64,000 nt of DNA from a virus, in the IMG/VR virus record IMGVR_UViG_3300005056_000003, positions 1 to 64,000 of that record. One strand, given 5' to 3'. Shown here piece by piece: positions 1 to 10,005 of the stretch (positions within the stretch are counted from its first letter, which is position 1; every line of letters begins with the position of its first letter). Made by a program: the position numbers and the translations under genes. The notes beneath the pieces are model-generated. The model was not told where the DNA came from and searched no databases. It worked only from the letters and a program-made list of their open reading frames with translations.

Positions 1-1732
1 AAACCGCCATACCTGACGAAGCCCAAAAATAATGCGAATCTGATAAGTCGTTTTGAGTAGATAATGAAGCTTCTAAATTATCTTTCTCTTTAATTAATTC
101 AACTTTTCTTTCTTCAGGCAACCCTTCTTGTTTAAGTTGTTTTGTGATACCGCTAAGGGCCTGTTGATTGTCATGACGTTCTTTTCTTAGTTCAATTTCA
201 TTACCTTCTTTTTGACCCAATACAAACATTGTCTGTCCAAAATAAGGAATAGCTAGTTGTGTTAATGTTGAGGCGTTTTCGCTTAATCCATCAACCGTGA
301 AGTCAACCACATCTCCAAACGAACTTATTTGGTCTACCCTTAATTTTGGGCGCAATGCCTCTCTAGCTTCTATAGCTAAATCTTTTTCTTTAAACGTAGA
401 CTTAAGTGAGCTTTCTACAAGCCCCTCTGTTTCTGCGTCAAATTCTTCTTCGCTATACTTGTATGTGTTGGCTTTATACTGAGCAGGAACGTCGTCGCTG
501 TATGTCGGGTCGTTTTCAAGCCCGTTACTTAAAACCGCTTTTAAAGTTCTTCTTTGGCGCTTCAATTCATTACGCTGTAGTCCTGATTGAAAATTGCCAA
601 AAGTTTCAGCAAATCCTATTCTGGCACGATCCGTTATGTTGTCTATAAAAGAATAGTTCCTTTTCAATAAATCAAGTTCTTGGTTAAAGGTTCCTATGTT
701 TGTTTCTGTAGCTTCTATTTCGTTTAATTCGTCTGTTCTTTCTGTAAATAAAGTTACAGCACCCGTTCTTAAATCTTGGCTTTGCTCAACTAATGCGTTT
801 TCGGCAATTACTAAATTATCAAATTCATTCATTAATTCATTAGTTGGCCCTGTAGCTCTCACTTCTGTTTCGATCTCTTTAGCCCTGTCTTGAATTTCGG
901 TTCTTTGTCCGTTTATTTTCTGAAGATTGTTGTCTAAAGCGACAAGTCCTGTATTTATTTTTTCAATTTTAACTTGTGAAACATTAAGCTTTGTGTCGTC
1001 TCTAAACTTTTTAGCCGAAACCAATGATGTTAAGTTTTGTTGTTGATCGCCTTCTAAGTTTCTAATAAAATCTTGTTGTTTAGACGCAACGGTAGATTTA
1101 ATTAAATCATCTTTTTTAGAAGCTTCTGCCGATTGTGAGGGATCGAAAAAAGGATTGGGTAATGCGCCAAAACTAGGAGAGGTTCTGAAAACGTTTTGTA
1201 TGCTTTTAAGTACTCCAAACTTACCTTGTTTTTCTTCGGTAATTTGATTGTCAATTCCCGCTAATTCTTCATCTGAAAGGTTATTTAATTCTTCAAAAGT
1301 ATTAAAGTTGTCAATATCCCCTTGCGAAGCGCTTTCAAATATATCTCCTACAGGCTGTAACGCCTCAGCTTGCTCCTGTAATACTGTTTTTTCTTGTGAT
1401 TTTTCTAGGTTTTCAACTGTCGGGGCCTGACTGTCAACCTTTGGTAATTCCACAAATCCATCCGCTTGAGGTTGTGATAAATCCAATTCGATAGTTCCCG
1501 CATCTGAAGTAGGTTCGACCAAATCTTTTTTTTTTGGATCCCCAACAAATACAGCAGTATTCCAATCTTCATAAGAAGACTTTAATTTTTCTTGACCGCC
1601 ATAACTCTCAAACATTCCTTTTTTATAAACTTCGTTGTCCTTGATTTTACCAACCCAAGTATTATAATCGACTCCAAGAGTGTCTTGACCTCCAAAATTT
1701 TCATAAGCTCCTAATAAATATTCCTCATTCAT
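1..1732 (-). CDS. large internal-virion / cargo-type protein (C-terminus cut by window edge)
   Basis: An uninterrupted leftward frame starts at ATG 1730-1732 and runs off the left edge, giving at least 577 residues. The N-terminus carries two copies of a roughly 30-residue module (key stretches ENFGGQDTLGVDYNTW and ESYGGQEKLKSSYEDW). A long charged, Q/N/E-rich region follows that should form coiled coil. It is the last visible gene of the leftward virion operon, 3 bases after the preceding stop. In podoviruses this position downstream of the tail protein usually holds proteins packed in the capsid and ejected with the DNA, some with peptidoglycan-cleaving domains. No catalytic domain is visible in this part. 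Function is inferred from position and composition. Confidence 0.7.
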   Translation of the reverse strand, partial: MNEEYLLGAYENFGGQDTLGVDYNTWVGKIKDNEVYKKGMFESYGGQEKLKSSYEDWNTAVFVGDPKKKDLVEPTSDAGTIELDLSQPQADGFVELPKVDSQAPTVENLEKSQEKTVLQEQAEALQPVGDIFESASQGDIDNFNTFEELNNLSDEELAGIDNQITEEKQGKFGVLKSIQNVFRTSPSFGALPNPFFDPSQSAEASKKDDLIKSTVASKQQDFIRNLEGDQQQNLTSLVSAKKFRDDTKLNVSQVKIEKINTGLVALDNNLQKINGQRTEIQDRAKEIETEVRATGPTNELMNEFDNLVIAENALVEQSQDLRTGAVTLFTERTDELNEIEATETNIGTFNQELDLLKRNYSFIDNITDRARIGFAETFGNFQSGLQRNELKRQRRTLKAVLSNGLENDPTYSDDVPAQYKANTYKYSEEEFDAETEGLVESSLKSTFKEKDLAIEAREALRPKLRVDQISSFGDVVDFTVDGLSENASTLTQLAIPYFGQTMFVLGQKEGNEIELRKERHDNQQALSGITKQLKQEGLPEERKVELIKEKDNLEASLSTQNDLSDSHYFWASSGMAV

Positions 1733-1735
1733 ATT

Positions 1736-3136
1736 TTAAAAATTAGTTGGGTCAAATGCACTTGTTTTTGTTTCTGTATTTACTTTGGCATTAGGGTTTT
1801 TATTATTACCTGTTGCGACATTTATAGCTTCTCCTAACTCTCCTAAATTATTGATCCCGTCCATCTGAATAGCAAATTTATTTAATTCGCCTCTATCACT
1901 AATAATTACAGCTTGTTTCTTTTCTGTTTTAGGTGTTATTGGAGGTAATAAAAAACCTTCGTCGTCTAGCTTTTGAGTTCCATCTTCATTTAGCTCGAAT
2001 ACCGCAGGAACCGTTACAACTTCCTCTCCGAACCCTACAAGTTTTCCATTCTTGTTTCTTCCAAACATAGTGATAGTCGTTACCCTGTTACTGCTTTTGT
2101 TTCTGGTAGTAACTTTAACGCCTCCTTCGGGTGCGTTTATAATATCTCCTTCAAATGTTCCGCTTCCTTCTACAGCGAATTTTTTTAACGGAGCTCCGTT
2201 TTCGTCAGTTGCTAAAATCACAACGCCCTTACCTTCTTTATCATCTCCTGTAGCTGTGGGAGTTTTAACCGCCTCCTGTATTCCGCTCCTAACTTGTTCT
2301 TCGTAAAATCTAGTCGCCAATACGTTTCTTTCTGTTTCTGAAAGTTCGGAAGCTGCTTTATTTACACCTTTACTAACGGCCCAAGTAGTTAAAACGTTTG
2401 GGTCTTGCTTAAACATATTAAGAATTCTAGTAACTCCATCCCTAGCATTAGCCTCTCCAATACTTTTATTTCCGTCAAAAGATTTTAATTTAATACTTCC
2501 CGCTATAGCGTCTCCGATAGCATCAAAATTAACTTTTTTATGATATGTAGAATTCATAAAATCACTTTGAAGTTTATTTGGGTCAACTTCTAATAATTCG
2601 TCGTTTTCTTTATTATAAACTTTATATTTTCCTTCAGGCGTAATCATATAAATACCCTTATTTAGAGAGTCTACAAAATCGCTAAGTGGCTTATCTCTAG
2701 CCTCGTTAAAGGTTCCTTTTTCTTTTAAATCGAAAAGCTCCGCAACTTTACCTGAAATGGTTGTGCTTGCGTTTATAAGTCCTGAAAGTTTTTCTTTTTC
2801 TCTTGCAAGCTGTATTGTAGCGTCTTCATCTCCATCAGCCGAAGCTTTAGCCATTTCAAGCCACCTTTCTGAGTTTGCGTTTTTGTATTGGAGTACTTGT
2901 TCTGTAAAATACCCCTTCGCCTCTTGTGCGGAAAGTCCTTTATAATTATCAAAACCTAATTTAGCTTTTTTTCTTGCAAATTCATCTTGATTAGCTTGTT
3001 CGGCTTTACGTTGGGCTTCTTCTTCTGCGTCAAATTTTGCGTAAAACTTTTGGTGTTCTGAAACTATCTGATGCGTTGCGGTGTTTATTACGGGGCTTGT
3101 GCTTTGAAACGCTAAAGGATTTGTGTGTTTTGACAT
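1736..3136 (-). CDS. putative internal virion protein
   Basis: 466 residues. Residues 20-60 are a charged helix rich in E, K, A and Q; the rest is hydrophilic with no signal peptide or membrane segment. The C-terminal third is Thr/Lys/Gly-rich (motifs VTTRNKSSNRVTTITMFG and VVTVPAVFELNEDGTQ), possibly a beta-rich domain. It sits between two other presumed internal proteins, 6 bases after the upstream stop and 3 bases before the next ATG, so it is probably co-translated with them. No family is recognised. An internal or cargo role is inferred from gene order in podo- and crAss-like phages. Confidence 0.65.
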   Translation of the reverse strand: MSKHTNPLAFQSTSPVINTATHQIVSEHQKFYAKFDAEEEAQRKAEQANQDEFARKKAKLGFDNYKGLSAQEAKGYFTEQVLQYKNANSERWLEMAKASADGDEDATIQLAREKEKLSGLINASTTISGKVAELFDLKEKGTFNEARDKPLSDFVDSLNKGIYMITPEGKYKVYNKENDELLEVDPNKLQSDFMNSTYHKKVNFDAIGDAIAGSIKLKSFDGNKSIGEANARDGVTRILNMFKQDPNVLTTWAVSKGVNKAASELSETERNVLATRFYEEQVRSGIQEAVKTPTATGDDKEGKGVVILATDENGAPLKKFAVEGSGTFEGDIINAPEGGVKVTTRNKSSNRVTTITMFGRNKNGKLVGFGEEVVTVPAVFELNEDGTQKLDDEGFLLPPITPKTEKKQAVIISDRGELNKFAIQMDGINNLGELGEAINVATGNNKNPNAKVNTETKTSAFDPTNF

Positions 3137-3142
3137 AATAAT

Positions 3143-3751
3143 TTAGTTTGAAGGGAATAATTCGCCTTCTATAAGCGGTTGATTAAAGATTATATCTTGC
3201 TCTATATTTGGATCACCTCCCTCAAAAGGAGAACTTACTTGTGGTGTTAAACCTCCAAAATCTATACCCCTAGAGGATGATAAAACCCCTCCAATTATGT
3301 TGTTAATACCGTCCTGTCTTGCTTGTCTTGAATTTTGTAATTCTTGTCCAAATCCTAATAAAGCTTGTGTTTCTAAAAGCTCATTCGATCTGTTTCTCCT
3401 AGATTGTTCGGCTGATATTGCTATACTTCTTCTAGCGTCTTGTTCGCTTAAATCTTGAGTGATAAGGTTCCTTGTTAAAATATCAGACTCTAAAAGCTGC
3501 GGCATTCCCGCGATAATTGCTCTTGGCCCTGCTTGTTGTAGCGCACTTACACTTGTGGCTAGTGATGACGCGCTTGAGTCAAGCAACCTATCTGTGCCTA
3601 CGGTGCTTAATCTAATACTTTCTGCGGGGTTGTCTCTAATTTCCCGTTCAAAATTAGAAATGTTATCTTCCTGTTCTTGTGCGCGTTTATCCGCCTGTAC
3701 TGCTGAAAAAACACCTAGCCCGACTGTTGCTACTCCTGCGCCTATAGCCAT
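3143..3751 (-). CDS. small internal virion protein (T7 gp14-like position)
   Basis: 202 residues. A short Gly/Ala/Val-rich N-terminus (MAIGAGVATVGLGVFSAVQA) is followed by a Ser/Ala/Gln-rich, mostly helical body. Many podoviral ejection proteins start with such a hydrophobic, glycine-rich helix that can enter membranes. It follows the giant tail gene and precedes two larger internal-type genes. No catalytic motif is visible. The assignment rests on position and composition. Confidence 0.6.
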   Translation of the reverse strand: MAIGAGVATVGLGVFSAVQADKRAQEQEDNISNFEREIRDNPAESIRLSTVGTDRLLDSSASSLATSVSALQQAGPRAIIAGMPQLLESDILTRNLITQDLSEQDARRSIAISAEQSRRNRSNELLETQALLGFGQELQNSRQARQDGINNIIGGVLSSSRGIDFGGLTPQVSSPFEGGDPNIEQDIIFNQPLIEGELFPSN

Positions 3752-3817
3752 AATATATTGATTTTAATTACAAATATAGTTTATTGCTGTTTAAGTTTTA
3801 CCTTTTTAAAGTAATTG

Positions 3818-3825
3818 TATCTTTG
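3818..3825 (+). promoter_or_regulatory. promoter -7 box of the counter-oriented GNAT gene
   Basis: TATCTTTG matches the Bacteroidetes -7 consensus TAnnTTTG exactly. Only four bases separate it from the ATG at 3830, so the transcript would be nearly or fully leaderless. The -33 region (TTTT near 3794-3798) is weak. Confidence 0.6.
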
Positions 3826-3829
3826 CAAT

Positions 3830-4225
3830 ATGAAAGTTAGAATCGAAAGAACAAAAGAATTTTATCCAACTGCGGTGACTTGGTGGGAAAGACATAATTT
3901 TCCTACACCTCATAAATTACTTCTACCTCCTAATGTTTTTATCGTTTCCGATGATAGTCACGACCTTTTTTGCTGTTGGCTTTATCGGACTGATAGCTTG
4001 TTAGCTTATTTAGCATACCCTATATCAAATCTTGACTCGACAAAAGAGCAAAGAAAAGGGGCTTTACAGTTTTTACTTAACGAAATAGAGGTTTACGCAA
4101 AAAAAGAGGGTTTTGCAATGATATATACAACCTCCCCTATAGTTCCTGTAATTGAAGCTCTAACAAGTGAAGGTTATATTGAGGGGGATTTGTTGGTAAA
4201 TCAATATTTCAAGCAAGTAACTTAA
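3830..4225 (+). CDS. GNAT-fold acetyltransferase-like protein
   Basis: 131 residues from ATG 3830; an in-frame TTG at 3815 lies inside the promoter and is rejected. The pattern fits a small GNAT domain: strand CWLYRTDSLLAYLAYPISN, then R/K-rich helix EQRKGALQFLLNEIEVYAKKEG, strand FAMIYTTS, helix PVIEALTSEGYIEGD and a final strand. GNATs move acetyl from acetyl-CoA to an amine. The gene is alone on the plus strand in a leftward virion operon, has its own promoter, and its stop overlaps the 3' end of the convergent tail gene by 4 bases. That is a moron-like arrangement. Substrate unknown. Confidence 0.7.
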   Translation: MKVRIERTKEFYPTAVTWWERHNFPTPHKLLLPPNVFIVSDDSHDLFCCWLYRTDSLLAYLAYPISNLDSTKEQRKGALQFLLNEIEVYAKKEGFAMIYTTSPIVPVIEALTSEGYIEGDLLVNQYFKQVT

Positions 4226-7200
4226 TATTTTTCAACTTCTGTAGTGACTGAACTGATAATTACTTCATCTTCAGTTTCTATAGACAATTCAACTTCTAAA
4301 CAATCACCTGTAATATCTACCCCGTCTATAGCTTGGTTTTTAGAATACATTAAGAACGAAGTTGCTGTATTAAGTGGATCCTCAATAATTATTTTAGTCT
4401 CGGTAATGTCGATAATTTTAGATGGTGTAAATAAAAGTGTTGAGCTTACTATATGATCTCCAATAGAAATAACAGACGGTTTTTCAGTAATCTCTATTTC
4501 TCCGTTTACAATTGGTTTTTCTCCAATTCCAAAAATATTATTAGCTATCGTGTTGTTGTTGGTGTTTGTCATTATATCGGCAAACCAAAAACTACCGTGT
4601 TTTTCAAAATGTTCTTTTGGTATTGACCTAGAAGTGAGCGTTGTCGTTACAATAACGTCCCAAGCGTGAGAGCTAAACAAAGACATTGCTTTAAATATTT
4701 TATCTAAACCAAATTCGTGATTTACGTAAAACTTAAGTTTACTCAAATATTGAACTCCAAAAAAGTTGTTATGGTTTTCTGTTGCATTCATTTTATACAT
4801 TACTCCGTTCTTCCAACCATAAAGAGCGTTGTCGGCCCCAAGCATAAAGTCGGGCTGAAAAGTATAATAATTCGGAAAGCCTTTAGCTTTTTCTTTAAAA
4901 GCCAATACCCCTATTGTTTGGAACGTAGATAAATATTCTTTATGTTTTGGATCGAATGCTGAAACGAAAGAGTTGTTTAACGGGTCTTCCATTAAATTTG
5001 ACATTTCGTGTTCTAGCTCGTTTCTGTTTATTTCTGTAATGCCGTTATTGGCAAGCCTTAACGTATCTCCCCTGTTCTTGTCTTGAAGATAAACACTTCT
5101 ACCTCTAGCAACAACACTTTCGGGGTGTTTAGAAACCCCATGCAAGCCTCCTGCGTATGGACGATAACTTTCTTTGTTTAAAATATCTTTCGCTATTCCG
5201 ATTGCGCTTCCTCCCGCAATATCTTTAATAATGTTTTTATTATAAGGCATTATTCCAATTGCATTTTCTTGAAAAACTAACAAGTCGCTATTAAAGTTCA
5301 ATAATTTCTGAATAGAGGCGCTTTCTTTATCTAAGACAACCCAATTACGGGTTGAAAGGTTGAATGTGCTTAACCCGTTAAAATTCGCATTATCTTGATA
5401 GACTCCGCTCCAAGTAACGTCCGCAATTCTATCCACTTCTTTATATTCTTCATCTGAAACGGCTGAGGTTCTAATACCTAAATCAATTCCTTTCCTGTTA
5501 AATTCATCCTTAATTTTATAACTCTCTACTGCATTTCCGTAACAAAACGCATTAAACCAATCTAAGCGTACTTTTAAATCTATTGATCCTGTCTGATCTC
5601 TATCGGACGGAATGTTTGGATTATCGGAAATATGAAAACCGTTTACAATTTTATATGTTTTTCCTATTTCGTAATAAGTTTCAGGAGGTAGATTTTTACC
5701 TTCTGTTTCAAGTAAAATACCTACAGCAGATGACGATTGAATTATCTCTGTATCTGCATAGGCGGTTCCTATGCTTTGCTGACTTGTTACGCTTGTTCTA
5801 GCGACCATCGTCATTGCTCCTACCGCAAAATCATTATCTATTGTTAGTTTTGTCTCCGAACCGACCTTAGCTATTGTTCCTCTAGCAAACCATATATCCG
5901 TAGGGTTTTGAGTCGCATCTTCTATTAAATCTTTGATATTGTCTTCAAAAAACCATTCTTGAATATTATCATAATTATTTTGCGCAATTACCTCTATAAG
6001 ATACGAGTCGTTAGGTTCGGTTGATTGATATTCTATAGAAATCTGCGCTCCGTTCTTGACTTTATCATTTTCTAAAGAAATTAAATCCTCTCCGTGAGAC
6101 GCGAAAAATCTGAAAAATCCATAAATACGACCACCTCCCGCAACAGGAATATCAGCCCTTGTGTAAAAAGTCCAATTATCTAAAGCTGAATGCCCTGCGT
6201 CTGACGCAAAGGTAACGCTAACTCCGTCATTTAATAGCTGCGGGTTTCCTGCGTCTATATCGACCTCTGTGGTAAAAGTGTTCCCGTCGTCATCACTCCA
6301 TCTAAAAGTATTTGGAATGTTTGTTCCGTCAATTTCTACCCTGTACCTTCTTCCTAAGAAGGGGGTTGCTGTAAACGCTCCTGATGTAGTCATGTCGTCT
6401 AGCGTATCTCCATAAAAATGAGACTCTCCTACATACGTACCGTTGTTGATAATTGAATTAACCGCCTCATTTATACCTGACGAGTCTACTGTGCTTAAAT
6501 TAAAAGCAGACTGCTGACTTGTATCTAGCGTGTAATTTTTAGGTCTTAATTTAAAATAAACACCTGCTTTTTGTATCACATCAGACGTTGAGTCTTCGGG
6601 TTCTAAAAAGTTTTGTGGCTGAGAAACAACTTCTAAAACCTTAGTTCTAACTAAAGTACCTTTAATACCTACCGTGTCTGCTTTTACGATTAAATAATCC
6701 CCTTCCTTAACCTTGTCTATATCTCCTTTTTCTAGTTTAACCCAAACGTAAGCGTCGTCTTCGTGAAATATTATTGGAGATATTTGGTCGTAATTTCTTT
6801 TGTTTTGTTTAATAAAAAATCTATAATATTTTGCAAAATAAGGCGGAAGGTTTTTTAAAATTACGTCAAACGAGTTTACGTTTACGCTTTTCCCTGCATC
6901 TATAAAAACAGTATTTGTTTCGCTAACAAGGATGGTTGTAGCCCTAAGAGGGTCGTCGAAATACATTATCCCAATTTCATAACCCCTGTTGCTTTTAGCT
7001 GTTTCTCTAGGGATTAATGTAGGGATTATGTTGTATTCTAAAGCGAGTATTGTACCGTCCGTGTCTATTCCACTAAACGTAGGATTAGGTAAGTTGTCTT
7101 TCGTTAATACAAGTATATTTTCTTCCGAAGAAACTACGGTGTACTCACCTTCGTTTTCCGTACCCGCCTGTATAGTTATAGGATCTCCTGCGAAAAAAGA

Positions 7201-8400
7201 AAAACTCAAGAACCTATCTGATACCATTGTTAATATCGGGGAGCTTGGTGTTGTGGCGTGTGTTGCGGTTTCGAGTTCAAGTGTGGCAATACCTATAGGG
7301 GTGTCATTTTGTCTATCCCTGTTAGGGAACGTGTCAAGAACTACCGAATAATCTATTAATAGTTTTGTTCCTATAGGGTTTTCAATATTATAGCGCTCTT
7401 TGTAGTGCCCTAAATTAAGCCTTCCGTTAATCATTGCCTGAGCCTTATTAGTTCTCGGCACATTATCTTGACTTCCTCTTAAAACTTCATCACTTAAGGC
7501 CCTGTACCTCTTACTATTGTCAAAAGTAAATGTTCTTGGTTCGTTATGACCCCAACCAAGTTGTTCTTTATTAAAATCATCAATTATCCATTCACTATTA
7601 CTTTCGCTTTCTTTGAAAATTAATTGTATCTCAACAACTCTTTCGTTACCTGTATCAAACCCAATTACTATTTGGTTAAATCGATTAACCATTGAAACGC
7701 TGTTTTGTTCCTGATAGTCATATAGAAAATCTTTAGGTAAAAATGCAGGGTTAGAAAAAGGAGAGAGTACGCTATATTCTCCATCTAAATATTTCCATCT
7801 ATAAGAGAAGTAAGGGAATATTTCTTCAATAAAATTTTCTTGTGTTGTTGTTGTTATTTGTAGTGTTATATTAGGTTTGTTAAATGGGGGAATTACGATA
7901 AGCTGTATGTCTTCCTCGGTAAATCCGTTGGCTCCTACTGCTAGAAAATTAGCTTTAGATCTTTCGGTGTTAATTCTTCTTGGATTGTTTCCCCATTCGC
8001 TCCAAATCTGAAGCCCGTCAATTTCATCCCACCCCGTAATAAAGCCTGTTTTGTCGTATTTTAGAACGCCATTAGTGTCTTTTTGTACTATTGTTGTTTC
8101 GTCGTTAAGTATGTCGTATTCGGCATCAATACTGATAAGCCCGTCGGTACTTGCTAATTTATAGTAAATGACATTTAAGTCTTGGTTGTGATAGGCTCCA
8201 ATACATTTTAAATCAGTATTACCTTCTGTAACGTCACTAATCTTTAAACTTCCTTTTGGGCTTTTCCCTTTACCGTCGGCCCCGTCGTTTATATGAAATC
8301 TTAGGTTTTCAGCGTGAACAAAAGAAGTTTGAGGCAACAACTCTTTAGCCGTGTCCTTTCTCATTTTTCCCTCAACAAAAACGTTTCTTAATTTAGCCAT
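4222..8400 (-). CDS. giant tail protein, stabilisation/muzzle-type
   Basis: 1392 residues, the largest gene in the window. The N-terminus (LRNVFVEGKMRKDTAKELL, then HAENLRFHINDG and SPKGSLKISDV) resembles the start of the large stabilisation-type tail proteins of crAss-like and marine podoviruses, as I remember the family. The body is almost entirely beta-rich, with repeated short strands compatible with a beta-propeller or Ig-like assembly. There is no membrane segment or enzyme motif. Its start overlaps the stop of the upstream connector gene by one base. It probably forms the distal tail tube or the collar that closes the connector. Family assignment is by resemblance only. Confidence 0.65.
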   Translation of the reverse strand: MAKLRNVFVEGKMRKDTAKELLPQTSFVHAENLRFHINDGADGKGKSPKGSLKISDVTEGNTDLKCIGAYHNQDLNVIYYKLASTDGLISIDAEYDILNDETTIVQKDTNGVLKYDKTGFITGWDEIDGLQIWSEWGNNPRRINTERSKANFLAVGANGFTEEDIQLIVIPPFNKPNITLQITTTTQENFIEEIFPYFSYRWKYLDGEYSVLSPFSNPAFLPKDFLYDYQEQNSVSMVNRFNQIVIGFDTGNERVVEIQLIFKESESNSEWIIDDFNKEQLGWGHNEPRTFTFDNSKRYRALSDEVLRGSQDNVPRTNKAQAMINGRLNLGHYKERYNIENPIGTKLLIDYSVVLDTFPNRDRQNDTPIGIATLELETATHATTPSSPILTMVSDRFLSFSFFAGDPITIQAGTENEGEYTVVSSEENILVLTKDNLPNPTFSGIDTDGTILALEYNIIPTLIPRETAKSNRGYEIGIMYFDDPLRATTILVSETNTVFIDAGKSVNVNSFDVILKNLPPYFAKYYRFFIKQNKRNYDQISPIIFHEDDAYVWVKLEKGDIDKVKEGDYLIVKADTVGIKGTLVRTKVLEVVSQPQNFLEPEDSTSDVIQKAGVYFKLRPKNYTLDTSQQSAFNLSTVDSSGINEAVNSIINNGTYVGESHFYGDTLDDMTTSGAFTATPFLGRRYRVEIDGTNIPNTFRWSDDDGNTFTTEVDIDAGNPQLLNDGVSVTFASDAGHSALDNWTFYTRADIPVAGGGRIYGFFRFFASHGEDLISLENDKVKNGAQISIEYQSTEPNDSYLIEVIAQNNYDNIQEWFFEDNIKDLIEDATQNPTDIWFARGTIAKVGSETKLTIDNDFAVGAMTMVARTSVTSQQSIGTAYADTEIIQSSSAVGILLETEGKNLPPETYYEIGKTYKIVNGFHISDNPNIPSDRDQTGSIDLKVRLDWFNAFCYGNAVESYKIKDEFNRKGIDLGIRTSAVSDEEYKEVDRIADVTWSGVYQDNANFNGLSTFNLSTRNWVVLDKESASIQKLLNFNSDLLVFQENAIGIMPYNKNIIKDIAGGSAIGIAKDILNKESYRPYAGGLHGVSKHPESVVARGRSVYLQDKNRGDTLRLANNGITEINRNELEHEMSNLMEDPLNNSFVSAFDPKHKEYLSTFQTIGVLAFKEKAKGFPNYYTFQPDFMLGADNALYGWKNGVMYKMNATENHNNFFGVQYLSKLKFYVNHEFGLDKIFKAMSLFSSHAWDVIVTTTLTSRSIPKEHFEKHGSFWFADIMTNTNNNTIANNIFGIGEKPIVNGEIEITEKPSVISIGDHIVSSTLLFTPSKIIDITETKIIIEDPLNTATSFLMYSKNQAIDGVDITGDCLEVELSIETEDEVIISSVTTEVEKY

Positions 8401-9230
8401 TAATTCAAGTATCTAATTCCTACGGATTTTACTATTCCCTCAAGAGTTAAGTCAACATTCAAGGCTTCGCTTCTCTTTTTTTCCTTTTTATAAAGGTCGT
8501 AATATCTTTCTATTCTTGACTCAGATGTGTTTCTTGTGCCTAATAAAAGCTGCCATTGAATCCATCTAGTAATCGTTAGTTCTAGGTGGTTGTGAATTAA
8601 CACATCACAATCGTCTAGTTCCTGTAATCCCATAGAGGTAAATTCAATAACTATTAATTCGTCTTCAAGGTCAGGGCTAAATTCAAAATAACCGCCCTGT
8701 ATATTTGCCTTAACCCAACTATTTTTAAAAGTATCGTCAGGACAAGTTGTTTTTGGGTTGTCATCACATTGTATGGGAAGGCAGCAATATCCTGTTTGAT
8801 GATCTACGTCACTTCCTCTTAAAACCCTTCCTTCGCTGTCATACAGAAGTTCCCAATTATGATCTTGTAGATAGTCGTGTATTGTTGGAGTTTCGTTAAT
8901 TTCTAAAATTTCTAAGTTTCCGCATTTATTAACAACGCCTATCCGTACCCAATCCGTCATAAATCTAGGAAACGGAAAGATTAACGTTGGCTTTAATTGA
9001 ATTCTTATAGCTCTGCTTTCAGTTTTAATATCGACTAATAGTTTTTTCATTCCCATTTTGCCGTGTATAGAACAAGCTGTTGGGCTAGCGTGTTTGAAAT
9101 AGCTATCGTCACCTGCGGTAAGCATAATATTATCAATTACATTCTGTAATGTAATATATTGAGATTTTCCCCATGCTTCAGGGTCTTCGTAATAAGCTTG
9201 GTCGTTTTCTAATAAAGGATCTACTGCCAT
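8400..9230 (-). CDS. head-tail connector / ring protein
   Basis: 276 residues. The N-terminal segment YITLQNVIDNIMLTAGDDSYF followed by a helix ending GMKKLLVDIKTESRAIRIQL matches the layout I know for connector or ring proteins of crAss-like phages: a helix bundle plus a beta sandwich. A cysteine-rich middle (GYCCLPIQCDDN... TTCPDD) is unusual for a cytoplasmic protein and might bind metal or form disulfides in the virion. It lies 2 bases from the preceding gene and overlaps the giant tail gene by one base, so translation is probably coupled. Confidence 0.6.
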   Translation of the reverse strand: MAVDPLLENDQAYYEDPEAWGKSQYITLQNVIDNIMLTAGDDSYFKHASPTACSIHGKMGMKKLLVDIKTESRAIRIQLKPTLIFPFPRFMTDWVRIGVVNKCGNLEILEINETPTIHDYLQDHNWELLYDSEGRVLRGSDVDHQTGYCCLPIQCDDNPKTTCPDDTFKNSWVKANIQGGYFEFSPDLEDELIVIEFTSMGLQELDDCDVLIHNHLELTITRWIQWQLLLGTRNTSESRIERYYDLYKKEKKRSEALNVDLTLEGIVKSVGIRYLN

Positions 9231-9232
9231 TG

Positions 9233-9940
9233 TTATTGTCTATTTTGATTTTGAGCGTCTTGGGCCTGTTCCGTGTTAGTCGTTTGATGTACTTGAAAAT
9301 CTCTTAAATATACACTCGCCTGTTCTGTCACAAGACTAACTAACCTGTCAAACACGCCTGTTATTACAGGAAGGTCAATATCCTGAAAATCATTGGCGGA
9401 CGGATTAAAAACAGGTTTACCTTGAAAGTCTGAAAATGTCCAATTAGGGGATTTTACTTTTCTTAAATATATGATTTTTACAGCTACAGGCAGCGAAGGG
9501 CTAACTAACAAGTAATCGCTTAATTTTGTAGCTTTGGGTGTACATGCGCTTGGTTTGGCGTAAATATTTCTTTCTAGCAACGTAAATTTTCTGTAAGATA
9601 ATTTTTCTGCTAAATTCCCTAAAACAACAATATCTTTAACAAACTCTACGTCTGAAGGCAAGATATAATGTAGTTCGGTTCCTACCTCTGTAGATGAAAT
9701 AAATAATGGGGTTAAGAAATGTTCCATTATTTGCTTGTTGTGATCTGAAATATTTGCTAAATCTTGTCCGTCAAGCATCCAATTTTGCTTCCTAACGTTA
9801 GTTTTTATGGAAAGTAAAATATCTCCAACTATTTTTATTACACCGTTATTCGCGAATAAATTAAAGTTAATCGGTTTTAACCCGCCCAATTGAGCTTCGT
9901 TAAGGTTTGCTTGAACTGTTTTATATAATTTATCTAACAT
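9233..9940 (-). CDS. putative connector / tail-tube adaptor protein
   Basis: 235 residues, first gene of the tail operon, preceded by its own promoter and a strong terminator of the upstream unit. It has alternating helices and strands and a Gln/Asn/Thr-rich flexible C-terminus (TNTEQAQDAQNQNRQ). No known motif is recognised. The position between capsid genes and the ring/tail genes suggests a connector. Confidence 0.55.
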   Translation of the reverse strand: MLDKLYKTVQANLNEAQLGGLKPINFNLFANNGVIKIVGDILLSIKTNVRKQNWMLDGQDLANISDHNKQIMEHFLTPLFISSTEVGTELHYILPSDVEFVKDIVVLGNLAEKLSYRKFTLLERNIYAKPSACTPKATKLSDYLLVSPSLPVAVKIIYLRKVKSPNWTFSDFQGKPVFNPSANDFQDIDLPVITGVFDRLVSLVTEQASVYLRDFQVHQTTNTEQAQDAQNQNRQ

Positions 9941-9953
9941 GAGAGATTTGTAT

Positions 9954-9982
9954 AAAAAGTAAAAATAAGAATTATAAACAAA
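9954..9982 (-). promoter_or_regulatory. promoter of the tail operon
   Basis: Read leftward: TTTG at 9979-9982, 17 bases, then TACTTTTT at 9954-9961 (one mismatch to TAnnTTTG). It lies between the terminator at 10006-10039 and the ATG at 9940, as expected for a re-initiation point after termination. Confidence 0.45.
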
Positions 9983-10005
9983 AATCTTTTATTGAATTGG
10001 TAATA

